In this document: piece by piece, positions 1 through 15,495 of the stretch
Layout: every line of letters starts with the position of its first letter
Numbering within the stretch: position 1 is the stretch's first letter
Source: Pseudomonas sp. CFBP 13711
Lineage (GTDB): Bacteria > Pseudomonadota > Gammaproteobacteria > Pseudomonadales > Pseudomonadaceae
Length of the DNA: 50,284 bases
Direction: 5' to 3'
Assembly: GCF_014842265.1 (NCBI RefSeq)
Contig: NZ_JACYVI010000021.1
Span: 1 to 50,284 of the forward strand
Translations under genes and position numbers: made by a program
The notes under the pieces: model-generated
Told to the model about the DNA's origin: nothing
Databases searched by the model: none
Seen by the model: the letters and a program-made list of their open reading frames with translations, nothing else

Positions 1-74
1 ACTCAGCAGTGAAACGATGCATCGCCGATGGTAGTGTGGGGTTTCCCCATGTGAGAGTAGGTCATCGTCAAGAT
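1..74 (+). rRNA. rrf: 5S ribosomal RNA, 3' end (partial)
   Basis: The window opens inside a 5S rRNA gene. The stretch shows the typical Pseudomonas 5S 3' half, including the GATGGTAGTGTGGGGTTTCC segment and the closing GAGAGTAGGTCATCGTCAAG. The 5' part of the gene and the rest of the rrn operon lie to the left of the window. A strong terminator follows within about ten bases. Confidence 0.95.
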
Positions 75-82
75 TAAATTCC

Positions 83-120
83 GAAACCCCATTTGCGAAA
101 GCAGATGGGGTTTTGTTTTT
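83..120 (+). terminator. Intrinsic terminator of the rrn operon
   Basis: A hairpin with arms AACCCCATTTGC and GCAGATGGGGTT around a GAAA tetraloop is followed by TTTTGTTTTT. It sits nine bases after the 5S gene, so it ends the rRNA transcript. Confidence 0.92.
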
Positions 121-207
121 GCGCGCGGAAAAACTGTTAACAACTCTCCACAGTAAAACCCACCCATCAGCAATGCTTGACTACGCCTTGTACCCTGCAC
201 GGCACGC

Positions 208-242
208 TTGCGTAGGTCGGCTAGATGGCTATCATGCGCGTC
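208..242 (+). promoter_or_regulatory. Candidate birA promoter
   Basis: TTGCGT at 208-213 and TATCAT at 230-235 are separated by 16 bases, a passable sigma-70 pair about 30 bases before the birA start. The boxes are not strong and this is only a candidate. Confidence 0.35.
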
Positions 243-264
243 TTACAACCAGGCGCTGAAATCC

Positions 265-1221
265 ATGCATACGTTGCTAAAGCTACTTGGAGATGGGGCG
301 TTTCACTCCGGCGAGGATCTGGGGCTCGCGCTGGGCGTCAGCCGAAGTGCTGTCTGGAAGAAGCTGCAGCAGGCCCAGGCTGAGCTTGGCATCGAAATTT
401 ACAAGGTGCGCGGCCGAGGTTACCGTTTGGCTTCCCCACTTTCGTTGTTGGACAGTGAGGTGCTGATCGATGAGCACGAAAGATTGGGTTGGACATGTAG
501 CATTCACGAAACTATCGACTCCACGAATGCCGAAGCCATGAGAATGGCAAGTTCAGGCGCAGCCCTTCCTGCTTTGGTTCTTGCAGAGCAGCAGACAGCA
601 GGCCGCGGCAGGCGTGGGCGTCAATGGGTAAGTCCTTTTGCTGAAAACCTCTATTACAGCCTTGCTTTGCGTATGGATGGCGGTACCCGTCGGCTCGACG
701 GTCTTAGCCTTGTCGTAGGGCTTGCAGTTGTAGATACGCTGCGAGAACTCGGTATCCATAGAGCGGGGCTAAAATGGCCTAACGACATTCTGGTTGGCTG
801 CAAAAAACTCGCTGGAGTGCTGCTCGAGGTAACCGGCGATCTCGCTAATGTTTGCCATGTAGTTATCGGTATTGGGATCAATATCAATATGCGTGATTCC
901 GTTGACGTCGATCAGGCTTGGACGTCGGTGGCCCTTGAGCTGGGAGATATTCAGGACAGAAACAAGGTCGCCTGCGCGCTAAGTCGAAATCTCAGTGGCT
1001 ATCTTGCTGGCCATCAGGAAAGAGGATTTGCAGCGTATAGAAAAGCGTGGGAGGACAAGCATCTATGGCAAGGCCTCGCGGTCGCTCTCACCGCGGGTAC
1101 GAACACCACCCAGGGCGTTGTGAAGGGCATTGGTGATGATGGGGCGTTACGCCTGGAGGTAGATGGGCGTGAAGAGCATTTCAGCGGGGGGGAGGTGACT
1201 CTCAGGCTCCAGGGTGGTTAG
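265..1221 (+). CDS. birA: Bifunctional biotin--[acetyl-CoA-carboxylase] ligase / biotin operon repressor
   Basis: Activates biotin with ATP and transfers it to the lysine of the biotin carboxyl carrier protein; with biotinyl-AMP bound it can also repress biotin genes. The 318-aa product has an N-terminal winged helix (GVSRSAVWKKL, about residues 24-36), the biotin-binding GRGRRG loop (about 113-118) and the KWPND motif (about 170-174). The frame is open from a TTG at 208, but the ATG at 265 gives the MHTLLKLLGDG start usual in Pseudomonas BirA, so I chose it. In P. aeruginosa coaX follows directly; here a different gene begins 62 bp later. Confidence 0.95.
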   Translation: MHTLLKLLGDGAFHSGEDLGLALGVSRSAVWKKLQQAQAELGIEIYKVRGRGYRLASPLSLLDSEVLIDEHERLGWTCSIHETIDSTNAEAMRMASSGAALPALVLAEQQTAGRGRRGRQWVSPFAENLYYSLALRMDGGTRRLDGLSLVVGLAVVDTLRELGIHRAGLKWPNDILVGCKKLAGVLLEVTGDLANVCHVVIGIGININMRDSVDVDQAWTSVALELGDIQDRNKVACALSRNLSGYLAGHQERGFAAYRKAWEDKHLWQGLAVALTAGTNTTQGVVKGIGDDGALRLEVDGREEHFSGGEVTLRLQGG

Positions 1222-1283
1222 GGTAGAAATCAGAGTTAGTAAGATCGGCCTGTATTCAGGTGCGTATCGTTAATGAGGTGGGT

Positions 1284-1721
1284 ATGCCATGGACGTTTTT
1301 GTTGTTACTCATGTTGAACGGTCTGTATTTCTTCTGGCATCAGCAGGATGCGCCGCTGCGTCCTAAAGAGGTCGAGCCGCTGCTGACTCATCGAGCGTAT
1401 GGCCAAAATATTCGTTTGCTGGGCGAGTCGGGAGTCGGTGGTGGTACTGCGCGTACCTCTACAGGACAAGAGAACTGCCTCTACCTGGGGGGAACTGCCA
1501 AGCAGGCTGAAGCCGCACTTCTCGAGCAGCGTCTTGTTGCCTTAGATATCGATACTCACCTTGAAAAGCGCCTGGATCAGGAAGGCGGCGTGTACTGGCT
1601 GAAAATTGCGCCTGCTAGCCGGCGCTTGGTCAGCGAGGTTTTGATTGCCGAGCTCCGCAGGGATTTTCCCATGCTAAAAAATGAAATAATGTCATGTGAA
1701 GGCATTGCAACCGTAGATTAG
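1284..1721 (+). CDS. Small membrane-anchored protein, probably SPOR-like domain
   Basis: A 145-aa protein that resembles the conserved Pseudomonas protein found between coaX and the tRNA cluster. It has an N-terminal hydrophobic segment (TFLLLLMLNGLYFFW, residues 3-17) that should anchor it in the inner membrane. The C-terminal part, from about residue 65, carries a pattern of the type LGG-x5-A-x-LL-x12-H-x-E--YWLKI, reminiscent of the SPOR peptidoglycan-binding fold; this is inference. The ATG at 1284 follows a GAGGTGG ribosome-binding site; an upstream GTG at 1260 would add eight residues that do not look like part of the signal anchor. Single cysteine near residue 65. Confidence 0.75.
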   Translation: MPWTFLLLLMLNGLYFFWHQQDAPLRPKEVEPLLTHRAYGQNIRLLGESGVGGGTARTSTGQENCLYLGGTAKQAEAALLEQRLVALDIDTHLEKRLDQEGGVYWLKIAPASRRLVSEVLIAELRRDFPMLKNEIMSCEGIATVD

Positions 1722-1822
1722 TTTGAATAGAATGGCGCCCGCTTCGCAGTGCAGATCAATTGATAGGTACTGATGTAGCGATGGTCAATGCTTGTAACCT
1801 CAAGTTTTTATTGAGAAAAAGA

Positions 1823-1850
1823 TTGACAGAAGGGTAGCATGATATAGAAT
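1823..1850 (+). promoter_or_regulatory. Sigma-70 promoter of the tRNA-Tyr/Gly/Thr cluster
   Basis: TTGACA at 1823-1828 and TAGAAT at 1845-1850 are 16 bases apart. The GC-rich GCTGCCTCGC discriminator right after the -10 box is typical of stable-RNA promoters under growth-rate or stringent control (inference). tRNA-Tyr starts 13 bases further on. Confidence 0.75.
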
Positions 1851-1863
1851 GCTGCCTCGCTTA

Positions 1864-1948
<85 letters not shown>

Positions 1949-1975
1949 TATTTTGAGCGTAAGCAGCAAAGCTCA

Positions 1976-2049
<74 letters not shown>

Positions 2050-2075
2050 AGTTTTCTGGTTGTGCAATGTGTTTT

Positions 2076-2151
2076 GCTCTTGTAGCTCAGTTGGTAGAGC
2101 ACACCCTTGGTAAGGGTGAGGTCAGCGGTTCAAATCCGCTCAAGAGCTCCA
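2076..2151 (+). tRNA. tRNA-Thr (GGT)
   Basis: A 76-nt tRNA with acceptor arms GCTCTTG/CAAGAGC, anticodon GGT in the loop TTGGTAA, the GTTCAAATC T-loop and an encoded CCA. In P. aeruginosa a tuf gene (tufB) follows; here about 175 bp of DNA without a gene lead to tRNA-Trp. Confidence 0.97.
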
Positions 2152-2326
2152 TTACTAAGGCAGATATGTGAGTATCTGCCTTTGTTTTAGGCGCTACGAA
2201 TACCAAGGTTTTCAAGGTCTTGGTGAGGTGGCGCCGCAGTGATTCGACGTGCATAATCGCAGTTGTCGAGTTGCTGTTGAAATCTTCCTGTCAGGTCCGC
2301 ATAATGTTCGGCCTGATTTTGCTTTT

Positions 2327-2402
2327 AGGTCAGTAGCTCAATTGGCAGAGCGACGGTCTCCAAAACCGTAGGTTGGGGGTTCGATTCCCTCCTGACCTGC
2401 CA
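2327..2402 (+). tRNA. tRNA-Trp (CCA)
   Basis: A 76-nt tRNA with acceptor arms AGGTCAG/CTGACCT, anticodon CCA in the loop CTCCAAA, the GTTCGATTC T-loop and an encoded CCA. It lies 44 bp before secE, the usual place in Pseudomonas, and is probably cotranscribed with secE-nusG. Confidence 0.97.
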
Positions 2403-2446
2403 GATTCTCCAAAGTATCTGGCTTTCTTTTCACAGGATTTTAGTAG

Positions 2447-2815
2447 ATGAATCCAAAGGCTGAAGCCCAAGACTCCCGTTTTGATCTCGTGAAGTGGCTT
2501 GTAGTAGTGCTTCTGGTAGTCGTGGGTGTCGTTGGAAATCAATACTACTCCGCGCAGCCAATCCTGTATCGCGTTCTTGCCCTGCTTGTGATCGCCGCCG
2601 TGGCAGCCTATGTGGCTCTGCAGACGGGGAAGGGTAAGGCTTTCTTTGTTTTGGCCAAAGAAGCTCGCGCTGAGATTCGTAAAGTCGTGTGGCCTACGCG
2701 TCAAGAGACTACCCAGACCACTTTGATCGTGGTTGCAGTGGTTCTCGTAATGGCGCTGCTGTTGTGGGGTTTAGATTCCCTGCTCGGCTGGCTTGTTTCC
2801 TTGATTGTCGGCTAA
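2447..2815 (+). CDS. secE: Preprotein translocase subunit SecE
   Basis: Inner-membrane subunit that clamps SecY in the SecYEG channel. At 122 aa it is the long, three-helix gammaproteobacterial form: hydrophobic segments lie at about residues 17-34, 42-61 and 90-120. The conserved cytoplasmic amphipathic stretch EARAEIRKVVWPTRQE (about 72-87) is the SecE family signature. It starts 44 bp after tRNA-Trp and is followed by nusG after 9 bp. Confidence 0.97.
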   Translation: MNPKAEAQDSRFDLVKWLVVVLLVVVGVVGNQYYSAQPILYRVLALLVIAAVAAYVALQTGKGKAFFVLAKEARAEIRKVVWPTRQETTQTTLIVVAVVLVMALLLWGLDSLLGWLVSLIVG

Positions 2816-2824
2816 GGGTGTCCC

Positions 2825-3358
2825 GTGGCTAAGCGTTGGTACGTAGTGCATGCCTACTCGGGTTACGAGAAGCATGTCATGCGCTCACTGGTTGAGCGTG
2901 TAAAGCTTGCAGGCATGGAAGATGGCTTCGGCGAGATTCTGGTCCCTACTGAAGAAGTAGTGGAAATGCGTAACGGCCAGAAACGCAAAAGTGAACGCAA
3001 ATTCTTCCCTGGCTATGTGCTTGTCCAGATGGACATGAACGAGGGCACTTGGCACTTGGTCAAGGATACTCCTCGTGTCATGGGTTTCATCGGTGGCACG
3101 GCAGACAAGCCGGCCCCTATTACCGATAAAGAAGCCGAGGCAATTCTGCGTCGCGTTGCTGATGGCAGCGACAAGCCGAAGCCAAAAACTCTGTTCGAGC
3201 CGGGCGAAGTCGTCCGTGTTACAGATGGTCCGTTTGCTGATTTCAACGGTACTGTCGAAGAAGTCAACTACGAAAAGAGCCGAATCCAAGTGGCGGTGCT
3301 CATTTTCGGACGCTCCACTCCGGTGGAGTTGGAGTTCAGTCAGGTCGAAAAGGCGTAA
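2825..3358 (+). CDS. nusG: Transcription termination/antitermination protein NusG
   Basis: Processivity factor that binds RNA polymerase and links it to Rho or to the leading ribosome. The 177-aa product has the N-terminal NGN domain (KRWYVVHAYSGYEKHV at the start, FFPGYVLVQMDMN in the middle) and a C-terminal KOW domain (FEPGEVVRVTDGPFADFNGT, about residues 125-144). It uses a GTG start 9 bp after secE. A hairpin terminator follows 17 bp after the stop and separates it, at least partly, from rplK. Confidence 0.97.
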   Translation: MAKRWYVVHAYSGYEKHVMRSLVERVKLAGMEDGFGEILVPTEEVVEMRNGQKRKSERKFFPGYVLVQMDMNEGTWHLVKDTPRVMGFIGGTADKPAPITDKEAEAILRRVADGSDKPKPKTLFEPGEVVRVTDGPFADFNGTVEEVNYEKSRIQVAVLIFGRSTPVELEFSQVEKA

Positions 3359-3375
3359 CTGAACTCAGAATCCCA

Positions 3376-3408
3376 TACCCCGCAGCCCTGGGCTGTGGGG
3401 TTTTTTCG
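3376..3408 (+). terminator. Intrinsic terminator after nusG
   Basis: CCCCGCAGCC and GGCTGTGGGG pair around a short CTG loop and are followed by TTTTTT. It closes the secE-nusG unit or attenuates read-through into rplK. Confidence 0.88.
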
Positions 3409-3477
3409 TCACCGGGATAAACGCGCAAGTAACCGGGGAGCCTTTCGAGGCGCTAGAACCCGTAATTGGAGTGCCTC

Positions 3478-3909
3478 ATGGCCAAGAAGATTACCGCTTA
3501 CATCAAGCTTCAAGTGAAAGCCGCTCAGGCTAACCCGAGCCCGCCTGTTGGTCCTGCACTGGGTCAGCACGGCGTGAACATCATGGAATTCTGCAAAGCG
3601 TTCAACGCCCGTACTCAGGGTATTGAGCCAGGTTTGCCGACCCCTGTGATTATCACTGTTTACAGTGACCGCAGCTTCACCTTTGAAACCAAAAGCACCC
3701 CGGCTTCGGTACTGCTGAAAAAAGCAGCTGGCTTGACCAGCGGCTCGGCTCGTCCGAACACCGTAAAAGTTGGCACAGTAACCCGTGCTCAGCTGGAAGA
3801 AATCGCCAAGGCAAAAAATGCCGACTTGACCGCTGCTGATATGGACGCCGCCGTGCGCACCATCGCCGGTTCTGCTCGTAGCATGGGCCTTAACGTGGAG
3901 GGTGTGTAA
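3478..3909 (+). CDS. rplK: 50S ribosomal protein L11
   Basis: Part of the GTPase-associated centre of the large subunit, binding 23S rRNA around helices 43-44, and needed for RelA activation. The 143-aa product starts MAKKITAYIKLQV, with the proline-rich PSPPVGPALGQHGVNI segment near residue 20 (thiostrepton-site face) and the C-terminal rRNA-binding domain. An in-frame start 12 bases upstream exists, but the ATG at 3478 matches the family. Its TAA overlaps the ATG of rplA (TAATG), indicating translational coupling. Confidence 0.98.
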   Translation: MAKKITAYIKLQVKAAQANPSPPVGPALGQHGVNIMEFCKAFNARTQGIEPGLPTPVIITVYSDRSFTFETKSTPASVLLKKAAGLTSGSARPNTVKVGTVTRAQLEEIAKAKNADLTAADMDAAVRTIAGSARSMGLNVEGV

Positions 3910-4604
3910 TGGCTAAGCTGACTAAGCGCCAAAAAGCTATCGCTTCCAAAGTCGAAGCTGGCAAATCTTATAACTTCAACGAAGCCGCTGCTCTGCTGGC
4001 TGAGTTGTCGACAGTGAAGTTCAGCGAGTCTGTAGATGTCGCTGTGAACCTCGGTGTTGATCCTCGTAAATCCGATCAGGTCGTACGTAGCGCCACCGTG
4101 CTGCCTCACGGCACTGGCAAGACCGTTCGTGTCGCAGTATTTACTCAGGGTCCAGCTGCTGAGGCTGCTTTGGCTGCCGGCGCTGATCGTGTTGGTATGG
4201 ACGATCTGGCTGCTGAAATGAAAGGCGGCGACCTGAACTATGACGTCGTGATTGCTTCCCCGGACGCAATGCGTGTTGTTGGTCAGCTGGGTCAGATCCT
4301 CGGCCCGCGCGGCCTGATGCCTAACCCTAAAGTCGGTACCGTTACTCCAGACGTAGCCACTGCCGTGAAAAACGCCAAGGCTGGTCAGGTTCGTTATCGC
4401 ACCGACAAAAACGGCATTATCCATACCTCCGTTGGCAAGGTCGGCTTTGATGCAGACAAGCTGCGTGAGAACGTTGAAGCTCTGATCGCTGATCTGAAGC
4501 GTATCAAGCCAGCTTCCTCGAAAGGTATCTACGTTAAGCGCGTAACACTGAGCACCACTATGGGCCCAGGCTTGGTCATCGACCAAGGTTCGTTGGACGC
4601 GTAA
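3909..4604 (+). CDS. rplA: 50S ribosomal protein L1
   Basis: Forms the mobile L1 stalk next to the E site; in related bacteria it also represses its own L11-L1 mRNA. The 231-aa length is normal. The conserved segments GPRGLMPNPKVGTVT (about 134-148) and TMGPGLVID near the C-terminus are present. The start codon overlaps the rplK stop by one base. A structured leader for rplJ follows. Confidence 0.98.
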   Translation: MAKLTKRQKAIASKVEAGKSYNFNEAAALLAELSTVKFSESVDVAVNLGVDPRKSDQVVRSATVLPHGTGKTVRVAVFTQGPAAEAALAAGADRVGMDDLAAEMKGGDLNYDVVIASPDAMRVVGQLGQILGPRGLMPNPKVGTVTPDVATAVKNAKAGQVRYRTDKNGIIHTSVGKVGFDADKLRENVEALIADLKRIKPASSKGIYVKRVTLSTTMGPGLVIDQGSLDA

Positions 4605-4639
4605 GACTGGCATGACGCGGGTAACCGCGTCATTGCGAA

Positions 4640-4798
4640 AATTGGGGTCCCTGCCTGGCGGGGGCTATCCAAGACCGTAGGCGGCGAAAGCCTTAAACCA
4701 CAAGCCTACGCAGATGGTGCTCCCGGTTCCTTACCGAATCAGACACCAAAACGACATCCGGCTCAGGTCAGATGAAACGGTAACAAGCAGGAGTTAAA
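4640..4798 (+). ncRNA. L10 leader (autoregulatory mRNA structure upstream of rplJ)
   Basis: The 197-bp gap between rplA and rplJ holds no gene but many potential stems, for example TGACGCGG/CCGCGTCA at 4612-4632 and GTAGGC/GCCTAC at 4677-4711. Position and composition match the L10 leader family, where the L10(L12)4 complex binds a kink-turn and represses rplJL translation. Exact ends are estimated. Confidence 0.75.
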
Positions 4799-4801
4799 CC
4801 C

Positions 4802-5302
4802 GTGGCAATTAAACTCGAAGACAAGAAGGCCATCGTCGCTGAAGTCAACGAGGCTGCCAAAGTCGCTCTGTCTGCTGTTGTGGCTGATGCCCGCGGTGTG
4901 ACGGTAGGCGCGATGACCGGACTCCGTAAAGAGGCTCGTGAAGCTGGCGTTTACGTACGTGTCGTACGTAACACCCTGCTCAAGCGCGCCGTTGCTGATA
5001 CTGAATACAGTGTCCTCAACGATGTGTTCACCGGCCCGACCTTGATCGCCTTCTCCAACGAACATCCAGGTGCTGCTGCCCGTTTGTTCAAAGAGTTCGC
5101 TAAAGGTCAGGATAAGTTCGAGATCAAGGCAGCTGCGTTTGAGGGCAAGTACCTCGCAGCTAATCAGATCGACGTACTGGCAACACTGCCGACCCGCAAC
5201 GAAGCGATTTCGCAGCTGATGAGCGTGATTCAAGGCGCTACCAGCAAGCTCGCTCGTACTCTGGCGGCTATTCGCGAACAGAAAGAAGCCGCTGCAGCCT
5301 AA
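4802..5302 (+). CDS. rplJ: 50S ribosomal protein L10
   Basis: Base of the L7/L12 stalk; its N-terminal domain binds 23S rRNA and its C-terminal helix carries the L7/L12 dimers. The 166-aa product starts with GTG (MAIKLEDKKAIVAEV), follows the ribosome-binding site AGGAG at 4791-4795, and ends in the helix LARTLAAIREQKEAAAA. It forms a unit with rplL and is probably controlled through the L10 leader just upstream. Confidence 0.98.
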   Translation: MAIKLEDKKAIVAEVNEAAKVALSAVVADARGVTVGAMTGLRKEAREAGVYVRVVRNTLLKRAVADTEYSVLNDVFTGPTLIAFSNEHPGAAARLFKEFAKGQDKFEIKAAAFEGKYLAANQIDVLATLPTRNEAISQLMSVIQGATSKLARTLAAIREQKEAAAA

Positions 5303-5380
5303 GGGCCGGCACTTCTTCTCGCGTATTTTTGTTTATTTCGATGGTCGCGTAGGCCGTCCCCCAATTCAGGAATTAGAGTC

Positions 5381-5746
5381 ATGTCTATCTCTCAAGACGA
5401 TATCCTCAACGCCGTAGCTGAAATGTCCGTTCTGCAGGTTGTAGAGCTGATCAAAGCATTCGAAGAAAAATTCGGTGTTAGCGCTGCTGCTGCTTCCGCT
5501 GGCCCAGCTGCTGCTGCCGCCGTTGTTGAAGAGCAAACTGAATTCAACGTCATGCTGCTGGAAGCTGGCGAGAAGAAAGTTAACGTTATTAAGGCAGTTC
5601 GTGAACTGACCGGTCTGGGCCTGAAAGAAGCCAAGGCAGTCGTTGACGGCGCTCCAGCAATGGTTCTGGAAGCAGTAGCTAAAGACGCTGCTGACAAAGC
5701 CAAGGCTACTCTGGAAGAAGCAGGCGCTAAAGTCGAGCTGAAGTAA
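5381..5746 (+). CDS. rplL: 50S ribosomal protein L7/L12
   Basis: Multi-copy stalk protein that recruits and stimulates the translational GTPases EF-Tu, EF-G and IF2. The 121-aa product has the N-terminal dimerisation domain, a flexible Ala-rich hinge (about residues 35-50, ASAGPAAAAAV) and the C-terminal factor-binding domain with GLGLKEAKAVVDGAP. A hairpin in the 221-bp gap to rpoB partly separates it from the polymerase genes. Confidence 0.98.
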   Translation: MSISQDDILNAVAEMSVLQVVELIKAFEEKFGVSAAAASAGPAAAAAVVEEQTEFNVMLLEAGEKKVNVIKAVRELTGLGLKEAKAVVDGAPAMVLEAVAKDAADKAKATLEEAGAKVELK

Positions 5747-5792
5747 GCATCGACTTTGCGTTTCCAGCCCAAGCGTTAAGCGAAAGGCTGAT

Positions 5793-5823
5793 GGCTGGTG
5801 GCTTCTGCCACCGGCCTTTTTCC
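5793..5823 (+). terminator. Attenuator-type terminator between rplL and rpoB
   Basis: GGCTGGTGGC and GCCACCGGCC pair around TTCT and are followed by TTTTTCC. In E. coli a partial terminator at the same place lowers rpoBC expression relative to the ribosomal genes; the same role is inferred here, since no separate strong promoter for rpoB is evident. Confidence 0.8.
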
Positions 5824-5967
5824 GTTGTTGGCAGCTGATTCGGTTAGCGCTGATTACGTGATCTACCCACCTCGAACGGTGGCGCGAACCATGGGGTTCG
5901 CAAGATTTTTCTGGCTGCTCCCGTCGGGAGGAGCCAAACAAGCAGGTGACCAAGCTGGGGAACGCTG

Positions 5968-10041
<4,074 letters not shown>

Positions 10042-10104
10042 CACGTGACGCGAATCGAGGGCGGGTCGGTATGACTGCCCTCTGCTCCGCCAGGAGGAAA
10101 GGCC

Positions 10105-14304
<4,200 letters not shown>

Positions 14305-14311
14305 GAGTAGG

Positions 14312-14384
14312 GCCCCGATTTTCATGGTCATTGGCATTACCCGGTTTCTATGGGTTGCCAGTGGCTGTGGACATCGGGGCTTTG
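14312..14384 (+). terminator. Long structured hairpin after rpoC, probable terminator
   Basis: GCCCCGAT at 14312-14319 pairs with ATCGGGGC at 14373-14380. Inside, TGGCATTACCC at 14332-14342 pairs with GGGTTGCCA at 14352-14360 with a small bulge. The T-tract behind is weak (CTTTGCC), so termination may be partial or assisted. The rpsL promoter begins three bases later. Confidence 0.6.
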
Positions 14385-14386
14385 CC

Positions 14387-14415
14387 TTGACTGGGGGCAG
14401 GATCCTCTTTAGACT
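14387..14415 (+). promoter_or_regulatory. Sigma-70 promoter of the str operon (rpsL-rpsG-fusA-tuf)
   Basis: TTGACT at 14387-14392 and TAGACT at 14410-14415 are separated by exactly 17 bases. About 85 bases of leader run to rpsL. This would serve rpsL, rpsG, fusA and tuf, which follow without a clear terminator until 18869. Confidence 0.75.
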
Positions 14416-14506
14416 CTTGTACCCCTAAATCTGGCGGGACGTATGTCCTGCCATTTTGCTTTTCTTGTAAGACAATAGCGTCGCAAGACAACAGTGGAGC
14501 TAGTAG

Positions 14507-14878
14507 ATGGCAACTATCAACCAGCTGGTACGTCAGCCGCGCAAGCGTATCGTCGAGAAATCCGACGTGCCTGCGCTGCAGAACTGCCCGCAGCGTCGTG
14601 GTGTGTGCACTCGCGTGTATACAACTACGCCGAAAAAACCTAACTCGGCATTGCGTAAAGTCTGCCGTGTGCGTCTGACCAACGGTTTCGAGGTTTCCTC
14701 GTACATCGGTGGTGAAGGCCACAACCTGCAAGAGCACAGCGTCGTACTGATTCGCGGCGGCCGTGTAAAAGATTTGCCAGGTGTTCGTTACCACACCGTT
14801 CGCGGTTCGTTGGATACCTCCGGTGTCAAAGGTCGTAACCAGGGTCGTTCGAAGTACGGTACCAAGAAGCCTAAGTAG
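14507..14878 (+). CDS. rpsL: 30S ribosomal protein S12
   Basis: Decoding-centre protein and the classical site of streptomycin resistance. The 123-aa product has Lys43 in TTTPKKPNSALRKV and Lys88 in GGRVKDLPG, both wild type, so the sequence predicts streptomycin-sensitive ribosomes. First gene of the str operon. Confidence 0.99.
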   Translation: MATINQLVRQPRKRIVEKSDVPALQNCPQRRGVCTRVYTTTPKKPNSALRKVCRVRLTNGFEVSSYIGGEGHNLQEHSVVLIRGGRVKDLPGVRYHTVRGSLDTSGVKGRNQGRSKYGTKKPK

Positions 14879-14994
14879 TAGCGGCTTTTTGTAAAAATTG
14901 AATCATCTTATTTTCTGAGTCGATAAGAGTAAGGTCGGAGGCGCCAGTAGGTGCTGATTCCGAGCGAACCTGAAGACCGTTTGAGGGCTTATCC

Positions 14995-15465
14995 ATGCCA
15001 AGAAGACGCGTAGCAGCCAAGCGCGAAGTGCTTGACGATCCAAAATACGGCAGCCAGATCCTGGCCAAGTTCATGAACCACGTTATGGAAAGCGGCAAGA
15101 AAGCCGTTGCCGAGCGTATCGTTTATGGCGCGCTGGAAAAGGTTAAAGAACGCAAGAACTCCGATCCCCTGGAAATCTTCGAGAAAGCTCTCGACGCCAT
15201 CGCTCCGCTGGTCGAAGTGAAGTCGCGCCGTGTAGGCGGTGCTACTTACCAGGTTCCGGTCGAAGTTCGTCCGTCCCGTCGTAATGCTCTGGCAATGCGT
15301 TGGCTGGTAGACTTCGCGCGCAAGCGCGGTGAGAAGTCTATGGCTCTGCGTTTGGCTGGCGAACTGTTGGACGCCGCCGAAGGTAAAGGTGCTGCGGTCA
15401 AGAAGCGTGAAGACGTGCACCGTATGGCTGAAGCCAACAAAGCTTTCTCGCACTACCGCTTCTAA
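14995..15465 (+). CDS. rpsG: 30S ribosomal protein S7
   Basis: Primary 16S rRNA-binding protein that organises the 3' domain (head) of the small subunit; in E. coli it is the translational repressor of the str operon. The 156-aa product begins [13 protein letters not shown] and has the conserved [12 protein letters not shown] segment near residue 80. Second gene of the str operon. Confidence 0.98.
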
Positions 15466-15495
15466 TTTCAGCGTCACTAATTTTGCGAGGGCTTT

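Noticed and set aside
1722..1822. Terminator after the small membrane-protein gene (CTTG...CAAG followed by TTTTT near 1790)
   Set aside because: The stem has only four base pairs, too weak to call.
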